A DNA stretch of 48,155 bases from Ignavibacteriota bacterium. Lineage in GTDB: Bacteria; Bacteroidota; Ignavibacteria; Ignavibacteriales; Melioribacteraceae. The stretch lies in contig JABFGH010000034.1 of NCBI GenBank assembly GCA_013112585.1, positions 1 to 48,155 of the forward strand. Reading direction: 5' to 3'. Positions 25,690 through 35,778 of the stretch are shown here, piece after piece. The notes beneath the pieces are model-generated. The model was not told the origin of the DNA, did not search any database, and saw only the letters and a list, made by a program, of their open reading frames with translations. The stretch's first letter is position 1. Each line of letters begins with the position of its first letter. The translations under genes were made by a program, and so were the position numbers.

Positions 25690-27813
25690 TCAATATACTA
25701 TGGTTTTCCTAGTATTAATCGATTTAATTATATCAAAACTCATTAAGGTTGAATAATAAATTTCTTCAAAACTAATCGGTGTATCATTACCAAGTTTTAC
25801 AGAATCTAAAAATGATTTAATCTCGGCTTCATGACCTTTATCTTGATTGAGTAATTTCTTGCTTGATTTTTTATTAGAATAAATTTCCATTGATTTAAAG
25901 TCATCTATCACAATTGACATTCCATTTGAAAACACTTCGAGATATTCTTTTGGCATTACTTTAGACCCATTTGAAAAATAAGAAACATTTGCAATACTTC
26001 CATTTTTAAATCTGATATTTACGTTTAATGTGTCCATCAATCCCTGTGGGTCTTCCATCGTATTTGCGGAAAGTGATTCAGGAAGCGAACCTGCTATATG
26101 CATTGCTAAGTCAATAAAATGACAAACCTCACCAAGTATTCTTCCGCCTCCGACTAATTTATCCTGTGTCCAATGATCAAATGGAATAAACCCGGCATTA
26201 ATTCTATAATTAATTGCTTTAGGACCTTTTGCTTTCATTAACTTGTTTTGCTCTGCTATCAATGGGGCAAATCTTCTGTTAAATCCAACCATTAGATGAA
26301 CATCTTGTTTTTGATACTCTTCTTTAATTTCTTCTAGCTCTTCTCTGGTTAAGCATAAAGGTTTCTCAACAAATACATGCTTTCCATTTTTAATTGATTT
26401 TAAAACAAATTCTGCATGAAGATTATGCCTGGTAGTTATAAAAACTACATTAGTGTTCTCATCATTAATTATATCATCAGCATTGCAGGTTGACGAACTG
26501 AAATTAAATTTGTTTGCTATATTTTTAGCTGTATGACTTGATTTGGTCGCAATTGTTCTTAAGGGAAGTTTATCCATATTCGGGAGTAATAAACTTTGAG
26601 CGAATGATCCTGCGCCAATGTAACTTATTCCTAAGGTATCAGCTTTTTTTGTTTGTTTATCTTTTTCAAACTTTGGAGTATGATCCTTTTCAGTATCATA
26701 TCTTAAAAGTATTCCAAGAAAAAAATCACTCTTATCAACTATCATTTGATAAGCATCTATTGCCTGGTTGAAGTCAAATTCATGTGTTGTTAAGTCTTTT
26801 ACGTTCAGTTTACCTTGAGACATTAAATCAAGAACTGATTTCATGTTTCTATTCTCAGTCCACCGAACATAAGCAATCGGGTAATCTAAACCTTTTTCTT
26901 CGTAATTTGCATTATACCGCCCTGGTCCGTAAGAACATGACATTTTCAATTCTAACTCTTTTTTATAGTAATTATCTCTACTGAATCCAGTTGGTACAGC
27001 TCCGACTATCACAACGGTGCCTTTGGTTCTGGATAGTTTACCGGCTGTTTCTACGGGACCTAAACTTGAAGTACCCGCTGTTATTATAACTGCGTCAACC
27101 CCATGCCTATCGGTAGCGTTTAACACAGCTTGTTCCAACTGAGCGTCTGCTGAATTTATTAAAAGTCCGCTGCAAACTTTTTTAGATTCTTCTAATATTT
27201 TATCGCTGAGGTCTGTGCCAATAACTTTAACGCCCGAAGCTTCTAATAATTGAGCTGTTATTTGTCCAATTAATCCCATACCAATAACAAGGCAATTTTC
27301 ACCAAGTGATAAATCAGCTTGCCTAACACCCTGCATTGCTATAGCGCAGACAGTTGTATATGCGGCTTCTTTAAATGAAACATTTTCAGGAATTTTAGCA
27401 ATTAAATTTTCGGTAACTGATATTACCTCTGCATGATTAGCCATTCCTGCTCCTGCACAGGCAACTCTATCACCGACTCTAATTCCTTTTATGTTTTCTC
27501 CAACTTCAGTAACGACTCCCGCTGTTGAATAACCAAGTGGATTAAGAGCATCCAATTTTGTCATCACCTTTTTATAGGTATTAACAATTCCTTCTCGCTT
27601 AACTGTTTCGAGAACTTGCTTTACTTGCTCGGGCTTTTCTTTCGCCTTGCCTATATATCCTTTACGTGCAACCGATACCATTGAGCCTTCGGTGCCGGCA
27701 CTTATTAAGGAGTTATGATTTTTTACTATAACACTGTTTGCATCTAACGATGGAATCGGTACTTCCGTAATTTCCATTTTACCGGTTTTTAAATTCTGTG
27801 TTAACTGTAACAT
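25690..27813 (-). CDS. Bi-domain oxidoreductase A: ADH-like domain fused to Gfo/Idh/MocA domain
   Basis: 707 residues. Residues 1-370 form a medium-chain alcohol dehydrogenase-like unit with NAD(P)-binding GMGLIG (178-183). The usual zinc ligand region (CGSD) reads ISAGTEGS, so the catalytic zinc site looks absent, as in BchC-like relatives. Residues about 394-700 form a Gfo/Idh/MocA sugar dehydrogenase-like unit with GAGSFA (400-405), EKP (483-485) and GEVCHFIDL. Between the two, the motif SCSYGPGRYNANYEEKG...RWTENRNM (292-324) is nearly identical in paralog B. Two dinucleotide sites in one chain suggest linked oxidation and reduction of a sugar. The substrate is unknown; a sugar nucleotide or glycan is likely from context. 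Confidence 0.88.
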   Translation of the reverse strand: MLQLTQNLKTGKMEITEVPIPSLDANSVIVKNHNSLISAGTEGSMVSVARKGYIGKAKEKPEQVKQVLETVKREGIVNTYKKVMTKLDALNPLGYSTAGVVTEVGENIKGIRVGDRVACAGAGMANHAEVISVTENLIAKIPENVSFKEAAYTTVCAIAMQGVRQADLSLGENCLVIGMGLIGQITAQLLEASGVKVIGTDLSDKILEESKKVCSGLLINSADAQLEQAVLNATDRHGVDAVIITAGTSSLGPVETAGKLSRTKGTVVIVGAVPTGFSRDNYYKKELELKMSCSYGPGRYNANYEEKGLDYPIAYVRWTENRNMKSVLDLMSQGKLNVKDLTTHEFDFNQAIDAYQMIVDKSDFFLGILLRYDTEKDHTPKFEKDKQTKKADTLGISYIGAGSFAQSLLLPNMDKLPLRTIATKSSHTAKNIANKFNFSSSTCNADDIINDENTNVVFITTRHNLHAEFVLKSIKNGKHVFVEKPLCLTREELEEIKEEYQKQDVHLMVGFNRRFAPLIAEQNKLMKAKGPKAINYRINAGFIPFDHWTQDKLVGGGRILGEVCHFIDLAMHIAGSLPESLSANTMEDPQGLMDTLNVNIRFKNGSIANVSYFSNGSKVMPKEYLEVFSNGMSIVIDDFKSMEIYSNKKSSKKLLNQDKGHEAEIKSFLDSVKLGNDTPISFEEIYYSTLMSFDIIKSINTRKTIVY

Positions 27814-27828
27814 TAAAAAGCCTTGTTT

Positions 27829-28833
27829 TTACTTTATTAGTATTCTGTAATTTTCTAAAATATTTTTATTAAAATCTTCTTTCTTATGATTATTCACCTC
27901 TAATTCACCTGCATAAACTTGATGAATTTTTTTTGCTAAATCTTTTGCATCACCTGTGTTGAACAAAATAGTTCCTTCCGGTCTTATACTGCAATCACTT
28001 GCAATTATGGGAATATCAAAATGGAGCGCCTCCCTTACTGTAAGAGCATCTCCGTCACTTCTTGTGGGTCTAACCACAACATCCGATTTTTTTATTAATG
28101 ATGAAAAATCTATATAACTTCCAACAAATAAAATTTCATTATTATTTTTTGATTTAAATTTTTTCTTTTCATTTTCAAAAAAATCTTTCATCGAATTACT
28201 CGGGTCTACTAACACTAAAAGTGAATTGCTAATTTTATCTTCACTAACTAGATTGAAATATGTATCAATCAAAGTATCAAAACCATAAAGTTGTTTGCCG
28301 TCAAATTGTACATTCTTAAAACAATTAGCTGAAATGATAAAATCAAATTTTTCTAAATTGTGTAAAAGTGATTCGGGCAGTTCTTCCAATTCGGTTGGTT
28401 CAATGAATGCCGGAATGACCGATATTTTGTTCTCATTCAACTTTGATGAATCTAAATTTGTATTTTTATTATTCACAAGTATGAACTTATCACATAAAAG
28501 AAAAAAAAATCGAAATTTAATTCCATCATTTATTCTAGAATTATGCTGAGTATAAATTACTTTTTTACCAAAAATTTTTGAAAGAATAGCAAAAAAGATT
28601 TTAGAATTATTTGAAATATGTATGTGAACAATTTTTGAACCGAAGAAAGTTCTAACGAAGTTGAGTAAACCAAACTGCTTTCCGTTTCTAAAAACTTTCC
28701 GCTTTCGCAAATCAAACAAACTTAATTCAAAATCATTATCATTTTTATTGATCTCGATAAAACGCTTTAGATGAATAGTAATGCCGCCTACGGGAGGGGG
28801 CAAAGTTCCGAGTATTAGTACTTTTTTCTTCAT
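27829..28833 (-). CDS. Glycosyltransferase (GT4-like), paired with bi-domain oxidoreductase A
   Basis: 334 residues. The N-terminus ILGTLPPPVGGITIHLKRF is a GT-B start, and the C-terminal half has VVVRPTRSDGDALTVREAL followed by PIIASDCSIRPEGTILF. The middle (VIPAFIEPTELEELPE, KQLYGFDTLID) matches the glycosyltransferase at 36975-38036, so the two are paralogs. It lies 15 bp upstream of bi-domain gene A. It probably acts in the cytoplasm on a lipid-linked acceptor. Confidence 0.83.
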   Translation of the reverse strand: MKKKVLILGTLPPPVGGITIHLKRFIEINKNDNDFELSLFDLRKRKVFRNGKQFGLLNFVRTFFGSKIVHIHISNNSKIFFAILSKIFGKKVIYTQHNSRINDGIKFRFFFLLCDKFILVNNKNTNLDSSKLNENKISVIPAFIEPTELEELPESLLHNLEKFDFIISANCFKNVQFDGKQLYGFDTLIDTYFNLVSEDKISNSLLVLVDPSNSMKDFFENEKKKFKSKNNNEILFVGSYIDFSSLIKKSDVVVRPTRSDGDALTVREALHFDIPIIASDCSIRPEGTILFNTGDAKDLAKKIHQVYAGELEVNNHKKEDFNKNILENYRILIK

Positions 28834-28842
28834 TTTATAAGA

Positions 28843-29964
28843 CTATAAAGCTGCTATCATTTTAAGATAATTTTCGGCACCCTTATCAACGCTAAATTCT
28901 TTTGCTCGATTAATTAAAATTGTTTTATCAATATTTCTATCCAAGGTTTTTATTATTTTATCAGCTAAGATCTCATAATCACCAACAGGAGAAAGATAAC
29001 CAATCGATTCATTGTTTATCACTTCATTTGGTCCGCTTGGACAATCCGTACTGACTACCGGGCATCCGCAAGCCAGAGCTTGTATTAGTACTCCCGGAAG
29101 TCCTTCCCACTTTGATGAAAGAACAAAAACCGATGCACGTGATAAGTAAGCAAAGGGATTAGAAACAAATCCTTCAAACTTAACTTTATCACTTATCCCA
29201 AGTTCATTTATCAACTCAATCAACTTCACATACTCTTGATCATTTTCATTGTATTTGCCGAGAATAAGCAAACGTATTTCTTTTTGCTGTGATACTATAT
29301 TGAAAGCTTTTATGAGTGTAGAGAAATCCTTCTGCTCTGATATTCTTCCAACACCAATAATAACAGGTATCTCTTCATCATTGAACCAATCATTATCAAC
29401 AGGTTCATCAGCTCGCTCAAATACCTCTTCATCAATAACAGGATTATAAATAACAGTAATTTTACTTTTTAATCTTGGTAAAGTTTTTTTAAGATCATCA
29501 GCAACACCTTCTGATACTGCAACTATTTTATCACCCCGTCTATAAAGTATTTTTATCATTGAGTCTATTATTTTATCCCAGATGCTTTTATTAGAATCCA
29601 AGTAAACAGAGAATGTATTTGCTTCACGTAGAATTAGTTTAGTATTTACTCCTGCTAAACTTTTAGCAATAATCGCGGCAATATTAACTCTGCTTAGTGT
29701 TGATATTAATACATCAGGTTTTTGTTCAACAAGATATTTACGGAGTTTATTTATAGAGTACAAAACCTTTTTAGATTCAAAGTCAATTACTTCTATGCTG
29801 CTTGGTATATCTTTTAAGTAAGGTCCTTCAGCAATTGCCAGAACCAATTGAGTTTCAATTCCTTTTTCTGCAAAACCTTTTGCCAAGTTCAGCATCATCC
29901 TTTCGGCACCGCCGCCGTATAGATTTGCAACAAATACTGCTATTTTTAATTTACTATTATCCAT
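28843..29964 (-). CDS. Glycosyltransferase family 4
   Basis: 373 residues, GT-B fold, starting IAVFVANLYGGGAERMMLNLA. The donor site region reads VIIGVGRISEQKDFSTLI and SSKWEGLPGVLIQALACG. In the EX7E motif the second Glu is Gln (E-GLPGVLI-Q), a variation seen in some members of the family. It overlaps the epimerase gene by 8 bp and precedes the next glycosyltransferase by 9 bp. It resembles GT4 enzymes of capsule and O-antigen loci; specificity is unknown. Confidence 0.88.
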   Translation of the reverse strand: MDNSKLKIAVFVANLYGGGAERMMLNLAKGFAEKGIETQLVLAIAEGPYLKDIPSSIEVIDFESKKVLYSINKLRKYLVEQKPDVLISTLSRVNIAAIIAKSLAGVNTKLILREANTFSVYLDSNKSIWDKIIDSMIKILYRRGDKIVAVSEGVADDLKKTLPRLKSKITVIYNPVIDEEVFERADEPVDNDWFNDEEIPVIIGVGRISEQKDFSTLIKAFNIVSQQKEIRLLILGKYNENDQEYVKLIELINELGISDKVKFEGFVSNPFAYLSRASVFVLSSKWEGLPGVLIQALACGCPVVSTDCPSGPNEVINNESIGYLSPVGDYEILADKIIKTLDRNIDKTILINRAKEFSVDKGAENYLKMIAAL

Positions 29965-30934
29965 TCGTGCTTTCTAATTCATTCAGTAGCCACGAGCAGT
30001 ATTTTTTAATACCCTCTTCAATTTTAGTTGAAGGATTATAATTAATTAATTTTTTTGCCTTTGATATGTCAGCGTAAGTAATATTAACATCACCGGGTTG
30101 TTTGTCGGCGTAAACTACTTTGGCTTTTTTTCTAAGGTGTTTCTCTAATGTTTTAACTAGTTGGTTCAATCCTACAACTTGCGATTCACCTAAATTTAAT
30201 ACTTCAAACCCACTAACATTTTCAATGCATGAATAAATCCCATCAACTATATCATCAATGTAAGTATAGTCTCTTGAAGTACTGCCTGCTTTATCATAAA
30301 GCGTAATCTCTTCGTCATTTAAAATTTTATTGGCAAATTTTGCAATTGCCATTTCAGGTCGTTGCCTCGGTCCGTAAACTGTAAAAAATCTTAAAGCAAA
30401 AATATCCATATCATAAAGGTGATGATAAGTATGACATATTAACTCGCCGCTTTTTTTTGAGGCAGCGTAAGGGGAAATTGGGAAGTCCACAATATCATTT
30501 TCCGAGAAAGGAACTTTTTTATTATTACCATAGACTGATGATGATGAAGCGAATACTAATTTTTTAATATCGTTTTTAACCATCGCATCAAGCAGATTTA
30601 CTGTACCGGTAACATTAGTTTCAAAATATCCTTTTGGATCTTGAATTGACGGACGAACGCCTGCCTTGGCGGCAAGGTGAACAACTTTTGAAATTTTATT
30701 TTTTTGAAAAATTGAATTCATGGAATCAATATCAAGCAAATCGGATTCGTAAAATTTAAAAGTTTCTCTATTCTTAAATTGACTTAAGTTGTTCTCCTTG
30801 ATCTCTCTTGAATAGAATGGATCGAAATTATCTAATCCAATAACTGTGAAACCTTTTTCTAATAGTCTTTTAACCAGGTTCGATCCTATGAATCCGGCTG
30901 CACCGGTTACTAATATTTGAGATTTATCTTTCAT
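29957..30934 (-). CDS. NAD-dependent epimerase, UDP-glucuronate 4-epimerase-like
   Basis: 325 residues, extended short-chain dehydrogenase. The NAD site is GAAGFIG (11-17), and the active site has SSSVYGNNKKVPFSEND and the Tyr156-x3-Lys160 pair in PYAASKKSGE. The pattern HTYHHLYDMDIFALRFFTVYGPRQRPEMA is characteristic of UDP-glucuronate 4-epimerases, which make UDP-galacturonate. This would supply a uronic acid to the polymer, which fits the two heparinase-fold proteins in the operon. UDP-glucose 4-epimerase activity cannot be excluded. No UDP-glucose dehydrogenase is present in the window to make the glucuronate. Confidence 0.88.
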   Translation of the reverse strand: MKDKSQILVTGAAGFIGSNLVKRLLEKGFTVIGLDNFDPFYSREIKENNLSQFKNRETFKFYESDLLDIDSMNSIFQKNKISKVVHLAAKAGVRPSIQDPKGYFETNVTGTVNLLDAMVKNDIKKLVFASSSSVYGNNKKVPFSENDIVDFPISPYAASKKSGELICHTYHHLYDMDIFALRFFTVYGPRQRPEMAIAKFANKILNDEEITLYDKAGSTSRDYTYIDDIVDGIYSCIENVSGFEVLNLGESQVVGLNQLVKTLEKHLRKKAKVVYADKQPGDVNITYADISKAKKLINYNPSTKIEEGIKKYCSWLLNELESTNG

Positions 30935-30952
30935 ATATATATTAAAATTAAT

Positions 30953-32176
30953 TTATAGCTCTTTGTATATGGTGTTTAATTTATTTGAGTAATTAATTTT
31001 TGCAAAATTTTTATAACCAAGTTTCGAAATTTCTTCCCGAGATAACTTAGATGTATCTGATAAAAAAGCGGATAACTTATTTATATATTCTTTCCGTGAG
31101 TTTTTGTTTGTTACAACGAAGCCAAGGTTATGCCTTTCAACAAAATTGCTATAGTCTCCTATACTTTCGGAAATCATAATGGATAAACCTGTCATAACGT
31201 ATTCAGCGAACTTTGTTGGAGCTGCTACTTCGTTCAATGGATGATTTTCGCGGAGTAAAATTCCCATATCGGCAGCCATCAAATAATTAGGGACCTCCTC
31301 GCGCGTAGCTTTTTTAATATAATAACTCCCATTTGGTAAATTTTCATTTGCATATTTTTTAGCTTCTTCTGTTTGACCCGTGAGAATGACAAAATAAAAA
31401 TTATCCCAGATGTTCATTAATACACGCATGATCTCAAATACTTTATCAGTATAGTGCCAGTATCCCATTCCGCCTGAGTATACAAATACATATTTATTTT
31501 CAATAGATAGAGAATCCCGAATCCTTTCTCTTATTTTCTGATCGAAATAAAATTTTTTATTATCAGCTAAACATGGAATCACATTAATCTTGTCTTTTTC
31601 TGCATGATATTTCTCGACAACCCTTTCTTTTAGCACATTGGAAACACAAAAAATTTGATTTGCTCCGCTTACTAGTTTACTCTGCATTTTTTTATCTATC
31701 CGTGTAATCTTCTCTATTTTTTTTTCGGAAACATTCTGTTTTTTAGCATGATAAATATATTCGGCTAAGGAATCACCACGAATATCATAAACAATTCCAA
31801 TATTTTTATATATTCTTCTTAGTGTTATTGCAATTTCTGCAACAAATGCTCCACGAGTATGCAATATAATTTTCTTTTTCTTTTTTTCTTTTAATAGTTT
31901 TAAAGAAAGAATGCATGTTCCAATAAATTTACTAAATGAACCATACGATTTTCCAATAGGATAGATACTTACATGACCATTAATTTTTTTCTCAATTTCT
32001 TTTTTGTGAAATTTTAAATCCTTGAATCCCGTAATATATGGTCCAAGTCTAATGAAAAAAATCATATTAAATTTTATCCCATTATCCTGAAGTACTTGAA
32101 GATATTCTACTACTTGGGACGTAATTACAGCTTTTGGATATTCTTTAATTAATGAATAGTAAACTCTATTGTTCAA
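30953..32176 (-). CDS. Glycosyltransferase, GT-B type
   Basis: 407 residues. The C-terminal half shows KYVFVYSGGMGYWHYTDKVF and AAPTKFAEYVMTGLSIM, typical of GT4-like enzymes in O-antigen loci; the middle has IVYDIRGDSLAEYIYHA. No signal peptide or membrane helix is evident. Its start overlaps the stop of heparinase-like B by 4 bp (ATGA), suggesting translational coupling. Donor and acceptor are unknown. Confidence 0.8.
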   Translation of the reverse strand: MNNRVYYSLIKEYPKAVITSQVVEYLQVLQDNGIKFNMIFFIRLGPYITGFKDLKFHKKEIEKKINGHVSIYPIGKSYGSFSKFIGTCILSLKLLKEKKKKKIILHTRGAFVAEIAITLRRIYKNIGIVYDIRGDSLAEYIYHAKKQNVSEKKIEKITRIDKKMQSKLVSGANQIFCVSNVLKERVVEKYHAEKDKINVIPCLADNKKFYFDQKIRERIRDSLSIENKYVFVYSGGMGYWHYTDKVFEIMRVLMNIWDNFYFVILTGQTEEAKKYANENLPNGSYYIKKATREEVPNYLMAADMGILLRENHPLNEVAAPTKFAEYVMTGLSIMISESIGDYSNFVERHNLGFVVTNKNSRKEYINKLSAFLSDTSKLSREEISKLGYKNFAKINYSNKLNTIYKEL

Positions 32177-34437
32177 TTATTTGTCTTTTTTGTTGAAGTA
32201 TAATTAACTGTTAAATCTTTAATTTTAATTGAATCAGAAAAATTAGCAGATTCAACTTTAAACTTTTGTATATCTTTATTTAAATTCTCTACTTTAAATT
32301 TATAGTTGGAACTCGGAGATAAGTCGATAAAAACACCTCTGAGTAAAGGAATACTTTCATCATATTTAAATCTTAAAATAGCAGACTCATGTTTCTCACC
32401 ATATTTATCTGATGCCCATCCATCGATAGGTTCCAAATTTGCATTTATTAAATCAATGATAGGCATTGAATCTCCAAATGCACAAATGGAAATTGAATCT
32501 GAATTATTTTTTAAAGATAAAGAAATTTTTCTATTTTTTGATTCAACATTTAATTTTCGATTGTCAATATTAAAATGTTGAATAATTTTATGTTTGCCGG
32601 TACCTTCAATAAAGTCAACAATAATAAGATATTTCTGCTTAACGAATAAAAATTTTCTTTTATGAACAATTCCATTGCTAATATATCCATTGTGACTCAT
32701 TTCAATATAATCGAACTCGGCTTTAGTTTTGAGACTGGATAAAGTAGATGTAGGGAGATTTGAAATTCCAAACCTTGAAGCGGTTACGTTGACCATATCG
32801 GTATCGTCAATTGAGATTGTATTATGTGCACAAGATTTTCTAAAATAAAACCGCCAACTATCATCCAATCCGTATAAATAAGTTCCAGGATCAATTAAGT
32901 ATGTGTAACCATTTTTGTAAAGCTCAAAACTTAAAAAATCCGCATGATTATGACTTTTAGATACACTCTTTCTTAACTTGGTTGGACCACCTCGGAAACA
33001 TATATGAGTTGAGTCTTTTTCAACTCCATCTCTAAATATAGCAAATCCGGTTGGTTCAAAATATTTTGATAATTCTATGGTACTTGTATCAGCGACAGAA
33101 CTAAATTTATTAAATCCATCCAGTCCCATCAACCAAAAGGCTTCTTCATTAAATTTTTTAGTAACGGTTTTAAAGTTGGGTTGATTAAATAACACAGTCC
33201 CAACTGATAAATAATATCTTCTATCGTTTTCATCATATTCTGAAAGTTTAAAGGCTCTGCCAGAATCATTATCTCCAATCTTTGGAATTGTGCCATCTGG
33301 TCTAATAAAAAAAGAGGCATACTCAATCATTTTTTCAATTCGATCACTAACTTCGCTTGAAACAGGTTGTTTGTTTTTTTGAAATAAAATATAAGTTTGA
33401 ATAAGTGAATCTAAAACAAAAAGATGGTAATTAGTTGAAAGTTCACCACTGGGACCCGATTCCCAAATTTGTTTAAGTACTTCACGCTCAAAAATTTTTT
33501 TAGAAATTCTTAACCACTTTTTAGACATTTTGAATTCGGGGAACATAAGAGAAAACATTGCGAGCCCGCAAATTTCGGAAATCAAATGATTGTGAGTAAC
33601 AGCGTTGCGGGAAAGTTTATAATATGTGAATTCTGCATGCTGGTATATAGATTTTAAAAGTTCAATTTTGTTTTCTGTTGTGAAATATTTAGAAGACTTA
33701 AAAAAATAATAACTCCAGATTAAAGAGTTCAGCCTTATTGCACTTTCTTGTGAATTATGCCAGTTTATCCCGTAACCGCAAGGGTTGTCTTTAATCCAAT
33801 CATTTATTATATCTACATATTTTTTTGAATATATTTCATCACCGGTGGCAAAATAAGCCTTGCCTAAAGTTACTAAAAACTGCAATCTATTTAATTCCCA
33901 AAGCTGCCTGGCATCGCCTAACCGTTTTGCACTAAAAATATCTAGGTCTAAAAAGAAAGTTAATGCCCACTGTTTGCCAGAATTAAAATCTTTTCGCCAA
34001 TGAATTGTATCTTCAAATTTCGGACAACTCGGAGTTATCCAATCAAATCTATTTTCCAAAATATATTTTGCTTTTGAAATTGTTTGGGATAGTTCATCTT
34101 TGTAATTGTCCTTGTAAAATGTCTTTAAATTATCATCTAAAGATGTAATAAAAAACGAAGGTTCTTTTCTGTTATCAATATAATCGACAAGTAATTCTAA
34201 AGCATTTTTTTTATTTGCAGATTTAATCGAGTCAATGAGCTTGGATGGAAATTTATTACTGACTTTAATCTGTTCAAAAAAAATTTCATTAGATAAAAAT
34301 TTATCACGACTTGAGAATTTTTTTCTATTTAGTTTTTTAAAATATGGTTTTATAATTCTATTAAAGTAGAAAGATTTTACCAATGAACTAAAACCATCAT
34401 GCTTAATTCTATTTATAATGTTTTTATTAGTTATCAT
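32173..34437 (-). CDS. Heparinase II/III-like protein (copy B), no visible signal peptide
   Basis: 754 residues, about 200 longer than copy A. An extra N-terminal segment (1-130) precedes the alpha-barrel. Candidate active-site residues are Asn283-His284 (VTHNHLISE), Tyr337-His338 (STNYHLFVLD), His496/His498 (SKSHNHADFLSFEL) and His538 (CAHNTISID), in the same order as in copy A. The N-terminus is basic and not a signal peptide. It is tightly placed between the flippase (6 bp) and a glycosyltransferase (4-bp overlap). Likely a lyase or epimerase acting on uronic acids; the intracellular site is inferred from the missing signal. Confidence 0.87.
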   Translation of the reverse strand: MITNKNIINRIKHDGFSSLVKSFYFNRIIKPYFKKLNRKKFSSRDKFLSNEIFFEQIKVSNKFPSKLIDSIKSANKKNALELLVDYIDNRKEPSFFITSLDDNLKTFYKDNYKDELSQTISKAKYILENRFDWITPSCPKFEDTIHWRKDFNSGKQWALTFFLDLDIFSAKRLGDARQLWELNRLQFLVTLGKAYFATGDEIYSKKYVDIINDWIKDNPCGYGINWHNSQESAIRLNSLIWSYYFFKSSKYFTTENKIELLKSIYQHAEFTYYKLSRNAVTHNHLISEICGLAMFSLMFPEFKMSKKWLRISKKIFEREVLKQIWESGPSGELSTNYHLFVLDSLIQTYILFQKNKQPVSSEVSDRIEKMIEYASFFIRPDGTIPKIGDNDSGRAFKLSEYDENDRRYYLSVGTVLFNQPNFKTVTKKFNEEAFWLMGLDGFNKFSSVADTSTIELSKYFEPTGFAIFRDGVEKDSTHICFRGGPTKLRKSVSKSHNHADFLSFELYKNGYTYLIDPGTYLYGLDDSWRFYFRKSCAHNTISIDDTDMVNVTASRFGISNLPTSTLSSLKTKAEFDYIEMSHNGYISNGIVHKRKFLFVKQKYLIIVDFIEGTGKHKIIQHFNIDNRKLNVESKNRKISLSLKNNSDSISICAFGDSMPIIDLINANLEPIDGWASDKYGEKHESAILRFKYDESIPLLRGVFIDLSPSSNYKFKVENLNKDIQKFKVESANFSDSIKIKDLTVNYTSTKKTNN

Positions 34438-34443
34438 GATACC

Positions 34444-35754
34444 TTAATTTTGGTTTTCACCTTGCAGAATTTTTTCTTCTACAGAATCAAAATGTTTATT
34501 TATTGCTTTTTTGGAGATGATTATTATTATAAACATAGCAGCTAACGAAGTAAAAGTTTGAGCAATTGCCGCACCAATTAAACCTAGATATGAAATAAGT
34601 ACATAATTAAAAACAAGGGAAAGCGGTAAGTATATTGTTGTAGAAATAAAATTAAACTTCATCATTCCTAATGCAATAAGAGATGTTGAGAGCAGTGCAA
34701 TATTGCTATGGAATATAAATCCTATTACTAGGACAAAAAAATAAGAGTTTACGCTATAATATTCCTCACCAAAAAACAGATAAATAATAAGTGGAACAGC
34801 AATCGAAGAAAGTGCAGCAATACCAATCGATTGAAGTAACATTAACTTTCTGTATTTTTTTAATACCCTATTAAATTCTTTTCTGTCGTTCTGTTTCTCT
34901 GAGAAGTATGGAAGTGCAACTTCTCGAATAGATTTTGTTATTTCGCGAAGTGGGACTAAAAAAATTGTTGCTAGACTATAATATCCAAATCCAATTCTAT
35001 CAGCTATTAAGAAGTTTAAAATCAAAATATCCATAGATCTTGTGAGGCGTTCAATAACATTTGCTGCAACACTCCATTTTGCAAGATAAAAACTTTTTTG
35101 AAAGATTAATTTTGAAGCAACTTTTTTACTTCCAGTGATAAACTGTTTAATAAATTTATAAACAAATGGCAATAAGAGGTAACTAATAGTAACTGAAGAA
35201 ATGATGTAGCCCCAGATTCCAAATAAATAAGTCAGTAGTATTAATGATACAATGCCGATAGTTCTAAAAATAATTTGTACTGTCGCCATTTTTTTTATTT
35301 CTTTTAATGCCTGGAGGTAATTGGAAAGTATGCTAGTAATTACTCCCGCAGGAATCGATAGCATAAATATCGGCAGCATCTGATTGATACTATCATCGGG
35401 GGAAAGAACTTTGAACTTTGCTAATAAAAACAATGTTAAAAGTGAAACTGCTGTTGAAGCAAATGAGAATTTAATATTCTGCCTTAGAATTGATGATTTT
35501 TCTTCAAGGGGTCTCTTTTCAGAACATAATTTTAAAACAGATATGTTAAAACCAAATCCTGCTACTATTAATGCAAGCATCGAAAATGACTGCATTGTCC
35601 TTATTTGCCCCAATTCAACCGGAGATAAAAATTTAGCCACAAACAGAACTGATCCAAAACCAAGTACTCGTAATAAAATACGTGCTGATAGTAGGTGAAA
35701 TAATCCCTTTTTCTTAACATCATTTACAAGTGATGTAAAATTTTTAATTTTCAT
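34444..35754 (-). CDS. wzx: Wzx-type polysaccharide flippase
   Basis: 436 residues with about 12 membrane helices, MATE/MOP-superfamily polysaccharide transporter. Typical features are the start LLSARILLRVLGFGSVLFVAKFL, an LSPVELGQIRT loop after helix 1, and charged residues between helices (RLTRSMDILILNF). It would move the lipid-linked repeat unit from the cytoplasmic to the periplasmic side. Its presence with a polymerase and a Wzc-like protein supports a Wzx/Wzy mechanism. The gene symbol is by role, not by close identity. Confidence 0.88.
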   Translation of the reverse strand: MKIKNFTSLVNDVKKKGLFHLLSARILLRVLGFGSVLFVAKFLSPVELGQIRTMQSFSMLALIVAGFGFNISVLKLCSEKRPLEEKSSILRQNIKFSFASTAVSLLTLFLLAKFKVLSPDDSINQMLPIFMLSIPAGVITSILSNYLQALKEIKKMATVQIIFRTIGIVSLILLTYLFGIWGYIISSVTISYLLLPFVYKFIKQFITGSKKVASKLIFQKSFYLAKWSVAANVIERLTRSMDILILNFLIADRIGFGYYSLATIFLVPLREITKSIREVALPYFSEKQNDRKEFNRVLKKYRKLMLLQSIGIAALSSIAVPLIIYLFFGEEYYSVNSYFFVLVIGFIFHSNIALLSTSLIALGMMKFNFISTTIYLPLSLVFNYVLISYLGLIGAAIAQTFTSLAAMFIIIIISKKAINKHFDSVEEKILQGENQN

Positions 35755-35778
35755 ATTTATATTAACAATTTTATCCTT

